Source of the DNA: Micromonospora luteifusca
GTDB lineage: Bacteria; Actinomycetota; Actinomycetes; Mycobacteriales; Micromonosporaceae
Reading direction: 5' to 3'
Assembly: GCF_016907275.1 (NCBI RefSeq)
Contig: NZ_JAFBBP010000001.1
Coordinates: forward strand, 2,222,001-2,286,000
DNA: 64,000 bases
Part shown: piece by piece, positions 17,410 through 25,723 of the stretch
Numbering within the stretch: the stretch's first letter is position 1
How the letters are laid out: each line of letters starts with the position of its first letter
Program-made: the position numbers and the translations under genes
Notes under the pieces: model-generated
Seen by the model: only the letters and a program-made list of their open reading frames with translations
What the model was told of the DNA's origin: nothing
Database searches by the model: none

Positions 17410-18585
17410 GTGCTCCGACAGCAGGATGTGGGACACCGGATCGTAGTCCGCCGGATTGTGGGGATTCGCGAAGGGCGCCCGCTCTTTTCCGATGCCCTCG
17501 GCGAGCTGGTCGAGCTGAGCGAGACTCATCTCACGCTCTCCACCGCACGCGGCCAGCTACGGGTCCCGGTGGCACAGGTCCATCGCGCCAAGCGGGTGCC
17601 GCCGACCCGCCGGCCGACCGCCGCGGCGGTCGTGGCGCTTGAGCGGGCCGCCGACGAGGCCTGGCCGGCACCGACGCGGGGCCGGCTCGGCGAGTGGCTG
17701 CTCCGCTCCGCCGACGGCTGGACCGGCCGGGCCAACTCCGCCCTGCCGATCGGCGACCCGGACCGACCGCTGCCCGCCGCCGTGGACGCGGTCGAGCGCT
17801 GGTACGCCGAGCAGGGCCAACCACCGATGATCAACACACCGCTGCCACTCGCCGCCCCGGTCGGTGCCGAGTTGGACGCCCGCGGCTGGGGCGTCCGCCC
17901 GCCGACCCTGGTGCAGACCGCTCCGCTCCCCCTGCTGACGACGGCGTCCGCCGAAGCCCCGCCCGCGCTGACCGTGTCGGCCAACCCACCGACGGCCGAC
18001 GTACCGGCAGCCGGCCTACCGGACGGTGACGGGCACGTCACTGTCTCCGCCGACCAGACCAGCCCCACTGACGGCCACACCGCCACCGACCAGGCCCGCG
18101 CCGGTGACGGGCACGGCGACGCGGTCGCCGACCAGGCTGGCGCCGCTGGCAGGCACGGCGACGCGGGGAGCGACGCGGTCGTCGAGCTGGCCAGCGCGCC
18201 GAGTGAGGCGTGGCTGGCCGTCGCCGCCGGCCGCAAGGGTGGCCTACCGGACGCCGCCCGGCACGTGCTCACCGCCGTGGACCAGGTCCGTTTCGCCCAC
18301 GTGTACGCCGACGGCAGCCTGGTGGCGATCGGCCGGGGCACGGTGACCGGCCAGGGGCGCTGGTTGGGCCTCAGCCTGATCGAGGTGCTGCCGGTGGCCC
18401 GCCGCCAGGGGCTGGCCCGCCGGCTGATCCACGAGTTGGCCGCTTGGGGCGTGTCCGCCGACGCGACGCATGCCTTCCTTCAGGTCGAGCAGCGCAACAC
18501 TGCGGCCGTCGCGCTCTACCAGCGGCTCGGCTTCACCACCCACCACACCTATTTGACCCGGTTCGCCCCAAACTCACAACGCTGA
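17410..18585 (+). CDS. GNAT-family N-acetyltransferase with N-terminal beta-barrel-like domain
   Basis: A 391-residue GNAT protein. The N-terminal about 60 residues (GIREGRPLFSDALGELVEL...) resemble the small barrel domain found before the GNAT core in an actinobacterial group sometimes labelled N-acetylglutamate synthase-like. The C-terminal acetyl-CoA site is clear: LIEVLPVARRQGLARRLIHEL, then QVEQRNTAAVALYQRLGFTTHHTY. Residues about 175-265 are a low-complexity Ala/Asp/Gly/Thr linker with repeated GDGHGDAVADQAG-like stretches. The GTG start has a purine-rich GGGAGGGGG upstream. It is divergent from fdxA; the substrate is unknown. Confidence 0.8.
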   Translation: MLRQQDVGHRIVVRRIVGIREGRPLFSDALGELVELSETHLTLSTARGQLRVPVAQVHRAKRVPPTRRPTAAAVVALERAADEAWPAPTRGRLGEWLLRSADGWTGRANSALPIGDPDRPLPAAVDAVERWYAEQGQPPMINTPLPLAAPVGAELDARGWGVRPPTLVQTAPLPLLTTASAEAPPALTVSANPPTADVPAAGLPDGDGHVTVSADQTSPTDGHTATDQARAGDGHGDAVADQAGAAGRHGDAGSDAVVELASAPSEAWLAVAAGRKGGLPDAARHVLTAVDQVRFAHVYADGSLVAIGRGTVTGQGRWLGLSLIEVLPVARRQGLARRLIHELAAWGVSADATHAFLQVEQRNTAAVALYQRLGFTTHHTYLTRFAPNSQR

Positions 18586-18613
18586 CCGGCCCCACGAACC
18601 GCCTTCCGGGCGA

Positions 18614-18689
18614 TGATCCACTCCACTTCCCCGACATGGGGGTATCAGACGCCCAGGACACCCCCACATCGGCGATACGGAGTTGATCA
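18614..18689. repeat. Family B imperfect palindrome, copy 1
   Basis: Two 33-nt arms (18614-18646 and 18657-18689) match at 25 positions around a 10-nt loop. Arms begin TGATCnACTCC and end next to the loop with TGGGGGTnTC. It lies between the GNAT gene and the convergent membrane-protein gene, so it may also stop transcription. The rest of the gap (18690-18835) is Gly/Ala-type GC-rich sequence with short CAGCACCG and CAGCGGGG-like repetitions and no gene I can support. Confidence 0.7.
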
Positions 18690-18835
18690 AGCCCGCTCCC
18701 GACGGCCCAGCACCGCCAAAGGGGGCCAACACCGCCAGCGGCGACCAGCACCGCCAGCCGGGGCCACCGTCGCAAGTGGCGACCAACGCCGACAAGGGCG
18801 AGCACCGACAGCGGGGGCCAGCACCGACAGCGGGG

Positions 18836-19300
18836 TCAGCGGCGGACGACGCGGCGGGGTTTGGCGGCCTTGACCTCGGCGTACCGCTTGAGCTGCCAGG
18901 AGCGGTAGTCACGCCCGAGCGCGGTGAGCACCAGGTAGCCGATCAGCACCCCGGCACCGGAGGCGAGCACGTAGAGCCAGATCTGGGCGAAGAACGTCGG
19001 CGCACCGCCAGCGAACGGGTTGTGGCCGATCAGCAGGGGCCCGACCAGCACGGTCAGCACCATCGCCACCAGCACCACGAGGGACATGTCGGCCGCCCAG
19101 TCCGCCAGCGGTCGGCCACGCCCCCAGCGGAAGGCGACCACGGCCAGGATCAGCCCGATCACCGCGAACATCGTCAACGACACCCGGTCGGCGGTGGTGT
19201 CGTCACCCTCGAAACCGAACCGGATGATCAGCCGGGCCACCACGTTGACCGCGAACAGTGCTGCCACGAGCACTCCGACATCACGCCACCGTTTGTCCAC
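18836..19300 (-). CDS. Small integral membrane protein
   Basis: A 154-residue protein with four hydrophobic segments (about 8-28, 40-60, 70-95 and 105-130) and a basic C-terminal tail ending KAAKPRRVVRR. The GTG start has AGGAGG upstream at good spacing. I do not recognise a functional family. It is the third gene after mshB and the 155-residue membrane protein on the minus strand and may be cotranscribed with them across a 65-base gap. Confidence 0.75.
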   Translation of the reverse strand: MDKRWRDVGVLVAALFAVNVVARLIIRFGFEGDDTTADRVSLTMFAVIGLILAVVAFRWGRGRPLADWAADMSLVVLVAMVLTVLVGPLLIGHNPFAGGAPTFFAQIWLYVLASGAGVLIGYLVLTALGRDYRSWQLKRYAEVKAAKPRRVVRR

Positions 19301-19365
19301 CGCTGGACCTCCTGCCGTACGCCCCGTCGCGGGGCTCGCATCCCTGGCTGGAATATCTACCACCC

Positions 19366-19833
19366 CTACCTGGGTGGCGTCATCAGCCTGAGCGGGGACG
19401 GCTGCGCGAGGATCTGCCGGAAGCCCATCACCGCGAAGGTCATCGCGCCGGCCACGATCATGGCGAGGCCGACCCAGTTGTCTCCGGCCAGCAGCAGGTC
19501 GCCCTCGCTGGTCCGGACGGCAGCCACCGCCATCAGCGCGAACCACGGCACCGCGGGCAGCGCCACCGCCCACCTGCGGCCGACCACCTCGTACGCGAAC
19601 CAGCTCAGCGCGATGTTGGCGCCGACGGCGAGGAGTGCCGACACGCCGATCAGTTGGCCGCCGACGCGGACCGTGGCCAGCAGCAGCTCCAGCACCCCGG
19701 TCAGCACTCCGGCGACCACCACGACGATCGCGCCGGCCAGCCGCAGGCCCAGGTCCAGCAGTCGCGGCGGTGGCCCCGCCGGGGGCGGGGCATCCTGGTC
19801 GTCCAGAACCGTCATCGACGCGGGCAGGGTCAC
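19366..19833 (-). CDS. Small integral membrane protein coupled to mshB
   Basis: A 155-residue protein with a Pro-rich cytoplasmic start and four predicted membrane helices, the first at [20 protein letters not shown]. Its GTG overlaps the mshB stop as GTGA, so translation is coupled. No catalytic motif is visible and I do not recognise a named family; homologues after mshB are usually annotated as hypothetical membrane proteins. The position suggests a link to mycothiol metabolism, but this is context only. Confidence 0.78.
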   Translation of the reverse strand: MTLPASMTVLDDQDAPPPAGPPPRLLDLGLRLAGAIVVVVAGVLTGVLELLLATVRVGGQLIGVSALLAVGANIALSWFAYEVVGRRWAVALPAVPWFALMAVAAVRTSEGDLLLAGDNWVGLAMIVAGAMTFAVMGFRQILAQPSPLRLMTPPR

Positions 19834-20906
19834 CGGAGACCCGCCGCCGCGACCGAAGACCGGTCCGGCGCGGTCCCGACCGAAGACCGGTCCGACGCGG
19901 TCCCGACCGACGACCGGTCCGACGCCGCCCCGACCGAAGACCGGTCCGACGCCGCCTCGACCGAAGACCGGTCCGACGCCGCCCCGACCGAAGACCGGTC
20001 CGACACGGTCCGGTCCGGGGTGGTCTCCTCGGGGAGCCCGGCGAAGAGGTCGTCCTCCCAGCCGTACGGCCCGGCACCTGGGCCCTTCTCGCCGACCGCG
20101 AGGGTGAAGAACTCCACGCCCATGAACTCGCCGCCGAAGTTGCCGGCGATCGAGTAGAGCCAGGAGGTGGCCGGGATCTGGGTGGCGTGCGCCCGCATCG
20201 CGGCCTCCTTGGCCGTGTGCTGGTCGGTGCCGTCGATCCGGGCGGCGATCTGGGCGTCCGGGGTGCCGAAGGGCAGGTCGGCGATGTCCTTGATGCCGGC
20301 GAACGGGTTGTCGGAGGACTCGGCGAAGTGCGTCATGCCAGCCTCCAGCACGCTGAGCGGCATGGCCGTCCAGTAGACCTTCAGCGGGGCGCAGCCCTCG
20401 GCGGCGGCCAGCTCGACAGCGCGCATCGCCACCCGGTGTGCCTGGATGTGGTCGGGGTGGCCGTAGAAGCCGTTCGGGTCGTACGTGATCAGAACCTGCG
20501 GGCGGACCTCCCGCATGATCTCCACCAGGTGCCCGGCGGCCTCGTCGAGGTCGGCCTGCCAGAAGGCGCGGGGGTGCTCGTTGGTCGCGAGCCCCATCAT
20601 CCCCGAGTCGCGGTAGCGGCCGGCGCCGCCGAGGAAGCGGTGGTCGCTGACGCCGAGCGCCGCGCACGCGGCGGCCAGCTCGGTGATCCGGTACCCGCCG
20701 AGCTGGTCGGCCTCGGCGGCGGCGAGCTGGGCCAGCGCGGGTTCGTGGATCTCGCCCTCCTCGCCGAGGGTGCAGGTCACCAGCGTGACGTGCGCGCCGT
20801 CCGCGGCGTAGTGGGCCATCGTCGAGCCGGTGCCGATCGACTCGTCGTCGGGGTGCGCGTGGACCAGCAGCAGGCGGCGGTCGGGCAGCGTCGTCACGAC
20901 CGTCAC
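19830..20906 (-). CDS. mshB: GlcNAc-Ins deacetylase of mycothiol synthesis
   Basis: A 358-residue zinc deacetylase that removes acetate from N-acetyl-1-D-myo-inosityl-2-amino-2-deoxy-alpha-D-glucopyranoside, the second stage of mycothiol synthesis. The zinc site is visible as HAHPDDES (His18, Asp21) and [10 protein letters not shown] (about 150-160). The core ends near residue 292. It is followed by a tail of six near-identical nine-residue repeats (SDRSSVGAA type) encoded by a 27-bp tandem array that is not part of the enzyme family. GTG start; divergent from the S9 peptidase gene with 86 bases between. Confidence 0.94.
   Translation of the reverse strand: MTVVTTLPDRRLLLVHAHPDDESIGTGSTMAHYAADGAHVTLVTCTLGEEGEIHEPALAQLAAAEADQLGGYRITELAAACAALGVSDHRFLGGAGRYRDSGMMGLATNEHPRAFWQADLDEAAGHLVEIMREVRPQVLITYDPNGFYGHPDHIQAHRVAMRAVELAAAEGCAPLKVYWTAMPLSVLEAGMTHFAESSDNPFAGIKDIADLPFGTPDAQIAARIDGTDQHTAKEAAMRAHATQIPATSWLYSIAGNFGGEFMGVEFFTLAVGEKGPGAGPYGWEDDLFAGLPEETTPDRTVSDRSSVGAASDRSSVEAASDRSSVGAASDRSSVGTASDRSSVGTAPDRSSVAAAGLR
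19851..20012 (-). repeat. 27-bp tandem array at the 3' end of mshB
   Basis: Six units with an exact 27-bp period begin at 19851, 19878, 19905, 19932, 19959 and 19986. Each contains GACCGAAGACCGGTCC or a one-base variant. They encode the (S/P)DRSSV(G/E/A)(A/T)A repeat tail of MshB. The period keeps the frame, so copy number could vary between strains without breaking the gene. Confidence 0.92.
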
Positions 20907-20992
20907 TCTAACTGGCGGTTACGGCCGGCTGGCACTGACGCGTCCGCCCAGGTCGGCCACATCACCTCCCGTACCGCTCTACGATTTGGCGT

Positions 20993-23134
20993 GTGGACTT
21001 TCCGGAGCTGGCCGCCCGCACCCGCCGGTTCAGCCACGGCGCGCCACGCGCTGTCTCCGTGGCCGAGGACGGCGCTCGGGTGATTTTCCTGCGCTCTGCC
21101 GGCCCCGAGGATCCGGCGGACGCGCTCTGGTTGCTGGACGTGGCCACCGCCGAGGAGCGTCTGGTCGCCGATCCGGCGATCCTGCTGGGCGAGGGCGGGG
21201 ATGTCAGGTCCCTCTCCCCCGGTGAACGCGCGCTGCGCGAGCGGCTACGGCTCAGCGCCGCCGGCATCGGCTCGTACGCGTTGGACGCCGCCGGTCGGGT
21301 TGCGGTGTTCGCGCTGGCCGGGCGGTTGTTCCGGGCCGATCTGGTGCACGGCGACGTGGTCGAGGTGGCCGCTGTCGGCCCGGTGCTGGACCCACGTCCG
21401 GACCCGACGGGGCAGCGGCTGGCGTACGTGACCGACGCGGCCGAGGGTGTGCGCCGGGGCGAGCTGCGGGTGATCGACGCCGACGGCACCGACAGTCTGC
21501 TGGCCGGCGAGGACGCCGGGGTGAGCTGGGGGTTGGCCGAGCACATCGCGGCTGAGGAGTTCGGCCGGTTCCGGGGCTACTGGTGGGCGCCGGATGGCCG
21601 CATGGTGCTCGCCGCCCGGGTCGACGAGTCCCGCCTGGAACGCTGGCACCTGCACGATCCGGCCGAGCCGGCCAGCCCGCCGACCGCTGTCGCGTACCCC
21701 CGGGCTGGTGGGCCGAACGCGGAGGTCAGCCTGCACCTGTTGGACCTCGACGACGGCTGGGTCGACGTGCACTGGGACCGGGAGACCTACCCGTACCTGA
21801 CCGCGGTCAGCTGGGTGGAGGGCAGCCCTCTGATCACCGTGCTGCGTCGTTCTCAGCAGCACGGGCTGGTGCTGGCGGTGGACCCGCGCACGGGTGAGAC
21901 GCAGGTGCACGCCGAGTTGGCCGACCCGCGATGGGTCGAGCCGATCGCCGGCACACCGGCGCACCTGCCGGACGGCCGGGTGCTGGTCGGCGGGGAGTTG
22001 GCACACGACGGGTACGACGCACGCTGCCTTTTCGCCGACGGCACGCTGCTCACCCCGCCGTCGCTGTACGTGCGGCGGGTGGTGGGTCGGTTGCCGGCCG
22101 CCAGCGGCCCGGCCGACCTGCTGGTGGAGGCGAGCGACGGCGAGCCGAGCGAGCGGCACCTGTTCCGGGTCCGCACCACCATCGGCGGTGGGGTGGACGC
22201 ACGCCGGATCACCACCGACTCTGGTTGGTACACCGCCGCCGTGGGCGGTGACGTGCTGGCCGTCGGGGTCGCGTCGCTGGACCATGCCGGGGTGCGGTGG
22301 ACGGTCCGTCGCGGCGATCAGGAGGTCGCCGAGCTGCGGTCCTTCGCGGCGACCCCGCCCTACTCTCCGCTGCCGCTGTTGGAGCGCGTGACCGATCGGC
22401 GGCTGCCGGCTGCGGTGCTCTACCCCGACAACCACGTGACGGGTCGGCGGCTGCCGGTGCTGCTGGACATCTACGGCGGGCCGGGGCACCAGGAGGTCGT
22501 GGCGGCGCGGGCCGCGTGGCTGGAACGGCAGTGGTGGGCCGACGCCGGGTTCGCGGTGGTCACCATCGACAACCGGGGTACGCCGGGGGTGGCCCCGTCG
22601 TTCGAGAAGGCGATCCACCGACGGGTGGCCGACGTGATCCTCGCCGACCAGATCGACGCCCTGACCGCGCTCGCAGGCAAGCACCCCGACCTGGATCTGG
22701 GTCGGGTGGGAGTGCGCGGCTGGTCGTTCGGCGGGTGGCTGGCCGGGTTGGCGGTGCTGCGTCACCCGGAGCTGTTCCGGTGTGGGATCGCGGGCGCTCC
22801 GGTGACCGACTGGGCGCTGTACGACACCGCGTACACCGAGCGTTATCTGGGGTTGCCGGAGGACGGCATGGACGTCTACGCGCACCACTCGCTCGTCGAG
22901 ATGGCCGCCGAGGCGGTCACCGGGCCGGACCAGGCCCGCCCGTTGCTGTTGGTGCACGGTATGGCCGACGACAACGTCGTGGCCGCGCACACGCTGCGGC
23001 TCTCCGCGGCCCTGCTGAGCACGGGCCGCCCGCACGCCGTGCTCCCGCTGACCGGCGCCACCCACCTGGCCGCGAACGGCACCGCCGAGCGGCTGCTCCC
23101 GCTGGAGCTCGATTTCCTACGTACGCACCTGTGA
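20993..23134 (+). CDS. S9-family serine peptidase (dipeptidyl-peptidase IV-like)
   Basis: A 713-residue cytoplasmic prolyl-oligopeptidase family enzyme without signal peptide. The first about 430 residues form the beta-propeller region typical of DPP-IV-like proteins. The catalytic alpha/beta-hydrolase domain follows, with the nucleophile elbow RGWSFGGWLAG (Ser near 580), the Asp in VHGMADDNVV and the His in GATHLA near the C-terminus. The GTG at 20993 gives MDFPELAARTRRFSHG, a natural start. It would cleave short peptides, often after Pro or Ala. The neighbours do not refine its substrate. Confidence 0.92.
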   Translation: MDFPELAARTRRFSHGAPRAVSVAEDGARVIFLRSAGPEDPADALWLLDVATAEERLVADPAILLGEGGDVRSLSPGERALRERLRLSAAGIGSYALDAAGRVAVFALAGRLFRADLVHGDVVEVAAVGPVLDPRPDPTGQRLAYVTDAAEGVRRGELRVIDADGTDSLLAGEDAGVSWGLAEHIAAEEFGRFRGYWWAPDGRMVLAARVDESRLERWHLHDPAEPASPPTAVAYPRAGGPNAEVSLHLLDLDDGWVDVHWDRETYPYLTAVSWVEGSPLITVLRRSQQHGLVLAVDPRTGETQVHAELADPRWVEPIAGTPAHLPDGRVLVGGELAHDGYDARCLFADGTLLTPPSLYVRRVVGRLPAASGPADLLVEASDGEPSERHLFRVRTTIGGGVDARRITTDSGWYTAAVGGDVLAVGVASLDHAGVRWTVRRGDQEVAELRSFAATPPYSPLPLLERVTDRRLPAAVLYPDNHVTGRRLPVLLDIYGGPGHQEVVAARAAWLERQWWADAGFAVVTIDNRGTPGVAPSFEKAIHRRVADVILADQIDALTALAGKHPDLDLGRVGVRGWSFGGWLAGLAVLRHPELFRCGIAGAPVTDWALYDTAYTERYLGLPEDGMDVYAHHSLVEMAAEAVTGPDQARPLLLVHGMADDNVVAAHTLRLSAALLSTGRPHAVLPLTGATHLAANGTAERLLPLELDFLRTHL

Positions 23135-23164
23135 GGTCGAGTCCGCCTCAGCGCGGTCGTCGCC

Positions 23165-24061
23165 TCAGGCACTCAACTGCTGGCTGAGGAACAGGGCGGC
23201 GCGGTCCAGCGCATGGTCCGCCTCGTCAAGTTGACCGATGAAGGACTGGAACACGTGCGGTACCCCGGCCGTGATGTCGAGGATGACGTCGACCTCGGCG
23301 TCGCGGGCGCGTTCGGCGAGCCGTACCGAATCGTCGAGCAGCAGTTCGTTGGTTCCGACCTGCAGCAGCAGCGGCGGGAAGCCGGTCAGGTCGGCCAGGA
23401 CTGCCGGGGCGAGCAGTTCCTGGTTCGGATCCTGCCCGCCGAGGTACAGCTCGCCCGTGTGAGCCATGCCCTCGGTGGTGAAGAAGGGGTCGACACCGGC
23501 TTTGGTCTCCATGCTCGCGCCCGTCCGGGTGTGGTCGAGGCCGGGTGAGAACGCGACGATGGCGCCGGGCATCGGCAGTCCGGCCCTCCTCGCGGCGAGC
23601 GTGGTCGTGACGGTCAGGCCGCCACCGGCCGAGTCGCCGACGAGGGCGATGGACTCGGGGTTCACCCCGGCGTCCAGCAGCGCCCGGTACGCGGCGAGAC
23701 AGTCCTCGATCGCGGCGGGGAACGGGTGTTCCGGCGCGAGCCGGTAGTCCAGTGACAGCGCGCGGAACCCGGTCCGGGTGACCAGGCTGGCGGTCAGCCC
23801 CATCGCCGTCTGCGGGGAGCCGACGGCGAATGCGCCGCCGTGGAAATACAGGATGGTGCCCGGACGTGTCTCGCCCTCCGGTTCGACGAGCACCGCGGTC
23901 CGTTCGCCGAGCGTCGTGTCGGACGTGCGCACCTTCGGGACCGGGAACATCGCCATCAGCGCCACGAAGTTGCTTCGCATCTGCTCGATCGGCAGCGGGG
24001 TGAAGCCCTGAGAGCCGCGCCGCAGCATGGCGTCGATGGTTGCGCGCTGTGCCTTGCTCAT
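23165..24061 (-). CDS. Alpha/beta hydrolase, hormone-sensitive-lipase-type esterase
   Basis: A 298-residue esterase of the HSL family. It shows the oxyanion-hole motif YFHGGAFAVGSP near residue 74, the nucleophile elbow GDSAGGG (Ser near 146), and Asp and His in the C-terminal part (ITAGVPHVFQ). The ATG has GAAGGAG 7 bases upstream and is preferred over a start 12 codons earlier. It is divergent from a MarR regulator whose operator-like palindrome lies in the short intergenic space, so the regulator very likely controls this enzyme. Confidence 0.9.
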   Translation of the reverse strand: MSKAQRATIDAMLRRGSQGFTPLPIEQMRSNFVALMAMFPVPKVRTSDTTLGERTAVLVEPEGETRPGTILYFHGGAFAVGSPQTAMGLTASLVTRTGFRALSLDYRLAPEHPFPAAIEDCLAAYRALLDAGVNPESIALVGDSAGGGLTVTTTLAARRAGLPMPGAIVAFSPGLDHTRTGASMETKAGVDPFFTTEGMAHTGELYLGGQDPNQELLAPAVLADLTGFPPLLLQVGTNELLLDDSVRLAERARDAEVDVILDITAGVPHVFQSFIGQLDEADHALDRAALFLSQQLSA

Positions 24062-24093
24062 GGTGGTACTCCTTCGAAACCGTGCCGTAATCT

Positions 24094-24130
24094 GCATGCC
24101 GTGGAAGATAATTTACATGCCACGGCATGC
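24094..24130. promoter_or_regulatory. Operator-like inverted repeat between esterase and MarR genes
   Basis: Perfect 11-bp arms GCATGCCGTGG (24094-24104) and CCACGGCATGC (24120-24130) separated by 15 AT-rich bases. It overlaps the proposed GTG start of the marR gene and lies 33 bases from the esterase ATG. This is the expected place for MarR autoregulation and control of the divergent target. Confidence 0.7.
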
Positions 24131-24592
24131 AATGACCCTGCGGCGGCGGCGAATGTGACTTTCTTCAGCGATCTGGTCCGGTGTGAGACACGCCTGTACA
24201 ACATGCTGAACGACCTGCAGCGCAGCCGACACGGGATCGCCGCATCCCAGTTCGAGTTCCTGCTCCATCTACGCGGACACCCGGGCGCACGCGTCGCCGA
24301 CCTGGCCGAGTTCTTCGCCATCGGCGTCGGCGCGACCAGCAAAGGTATCGACCGCCTCGAGGGACGGGGGTGGGTCAGGCGCATCCCCAACCCCGCAGAC
24401 CGACGCTCCTCGCTGCTGGAACTCACCGACGCCGGCCGCGCCCTCGTCGACGACGCGGAGACCACCTTCGCGGCCATCACCGAACTCATCCAGGCAGCAC
24501 TCGAACCCGCACAGTTCGACGCCGCGGCGGACGCGCTGCGGACGCTGCGGACCGCTCTCGAACGCGACAAGATCGGCAACCCCGTCGGCTGA
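24101..24592 (+). CDS. MarR-family transcriptional regulator
   Basis: A 163-residue winged-helix regulator. The core from FFSDLVRCETRLYNML through QFEFLLHLRGHPGARVADLAEFFAIGVGATSKGIDRLEGRGWVRRIPNPADRRSS is a standard MarR DNA-binding domain, with the wing at NPADRR, followed by a dimerisation helix. The GTG at 24101 lies inside the operator-like palindrome and lacks a Shine-Dalgarno, so the message may be leaderless. The GTG at 24155 is an alternative that removes 18 residues outside the domain. It most likely represses the divergent esterase gene and itself; the ligand is unknown. Confidence 0.85.
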   Translation: MEDNLHATACNDPAAAANVTFFSDLVRCETRLYNMLNDLQRSRHGIAASQFEFLLHLRGHPGARVADLAEFFAIGVGATSKGIDRLEGRGWVRRIPNPADRRSSLLELTDAGRALVDDAETTFAAITELIQAALEPAQFDAAADALRTLRTALERDKIGNPVG

Positions 24593-24594
24593 CC

Positions 24595-24698
24595 GTCTGC
24601 GGCTTCTGGGCGCAGGCGCTCGGCTGGGACCGCCACCCACCTCGGCCGCCCATCACGCGGAACTGGTCACGCGCCTGAAGGATCTCGGCGCGGGCCCG
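24595..24698 (+). pseudogene. Decayed VOC/glyoxalase-like fragment
   Basis: Immediately after the marR stop, one plus-strand frame reads VCGFWAQALGWDRHP and another reads AHHAELVTRLKDLGAGP. These resemble the FWxxxLGW opening and a later helix of VOC-superfamily proteins. The two pieces are in different frames and only about 100 bases remain, so this looks like a deleted and frameshifted relic. The resemblance is by eye only. Confidence 0.35.
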
Positions 24699-25568
24699 TC
24701 ACGCTGGCTCGATGGGCAGCCACAGTTCGCAGGTCGCGGTGCTGAAGTCGTCCGCGCGTTCGAGGATCGCGACCATCGAGGGACCCGGCCGCAGTCGCCA
24801 CGGGTTGGAGGGGAACCACTCGCCCGCGGTCGCGGCCCAGGTCTTCTGCAGGGCCTGCGGGTGAGGTCCGGCGGTGCGGAAGACCGCCCACTGCCCGGCC
24901 GGCACCTCGATGGCGTCCAGGTCGTCCGGGACCGGCGTGTCGCGGGACACTGCGACCCCGTGCAGGTAGGTCAGTTCGCTGCCCTCGGTGGCCTCGGCGT
25001 CGAGGTCGTCGCTGACCTGTAGCAGCCCGCCGGGTTCGGTGTCGCTGAGTGCCTTGAGCCGGAGATGCTCCTGCGGTGGCAGTCCGGTGATGTGCTGCTG
25101 GATGTGCGGGTTGATGCCGTGGTGGATGAGCGGGACCCGGGCCGCGTGTCCGACGAGCCGGAACGCGGGGCGGTCGGCGATACGGGTGTCCATGGGGATG
25201 CTCCCTTCGACGGTCAGGCGGAACCTGAGCTGCGGTTGTGTGCGAAGGGGGCCTCCGTCGCGACGTACGTCACCGGGGTTGGCACCGTGGACCGCCCGGA
25301 ACGCACGGCCGAACGCCTCGGTCGAGCCGTATCCGTGCCGGACGGCGATGCTCAGCAGATCGCCCTCACCCCGAACGACGTCGGCAGCGGCGACGGTCAG
25401 ACGCCGTCGACGCACGTACTCGGACAGCGGCATGCCGGCCAACGACGAGAACATCCGGCGCAGGTGGTATTCCGTCGTGCCGAGCGCCCTGGCCACTCCG
25501 TTGACGTCGAACTCCTCGGTGAGGTGCTCTTCGACCAGGTCGACAAGCTGGTTGAGTGCCGCGATCAC
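24699..25568 (-). CDS. AraC-type regulator with GyrI-like effector domain
   Basis: A 289-residue protein. Residues about 1-110 hold two AraC helix-turn-helix motifs (VARALGTTEYHLRRMFSSLAG and IAVRHGYGSTEAFGRAFRAVHG). Residues about 130-289 are a GyrI/SOUL-like small-molecule binding domain as in Rob, SoxS-like multidrug sensors and BmrR. The GTG at 25568 has GGGAGG just upstream and gives the usual start of the DNA-binding domain. It probably senses a hydrophobic compound; no target gene is evident next to it. Confidence 0.88.
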   Translation of the reverse strand: MIAALNQLVDLVEEHLTEEFDVNGVARALGTTEYHLRRMFSSLAGMPLSEYVRRRRLTVAAADVVRGEGDLLSIAVRHGYGSTEAFGRAFRAVHGANPGDVRRDGGPLRTQPQLRFRLTVEGSIPMDTRIADRPAFRLVGHAARVPLIHHGINPHIQQHITGLPPQEHLRLKALSDTEPGGLLQVSDDLDAEATEGSELTYLHGVAVSRDTPVPDDLDAIEVPAGQWAVFRTAGPHPQALQKTWAATAGEWFPSNPWRLRPGPSMVAILERADDFSTATCELWLPIEPA

Positions 25569-25665
25569 GAGGCCTCCCTTCGACGTCAAGCCTGTCCGAA
25601 GGACCCCCGCCCACGCCCGACCGTAGCGGTCCGATCCGATCAGGTGCCCGGACTCTTGAACGACG

Positions 25666-25707
25666 ACAGGGTCCCCTCCCGACCGCGCTGTCGGGAGGGG
25701 ACCCTGT
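25666..25707 (-). terminator. Terminator after the peptide-importer operon
   Basis: Perfect 18-bp stem (25666-25683 and 25690-25707, arm ACAGGGTCCCCTCCCGAC) with a 6-nt loop, 17 bases past the stop of the substrate-binding protein gene. It is the strongest simple hairpin in the window. Confidence 0.85.
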
Positions 25708-25723
25708 CTGTCTGCGGTGTGAC

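Noticed and set aside
19851..20012. Possible CRISPR array
   Set aside because: Units are contiguous 27-bp tandem repeats with no unique spacers and they are translated in frame as the MshB tail.
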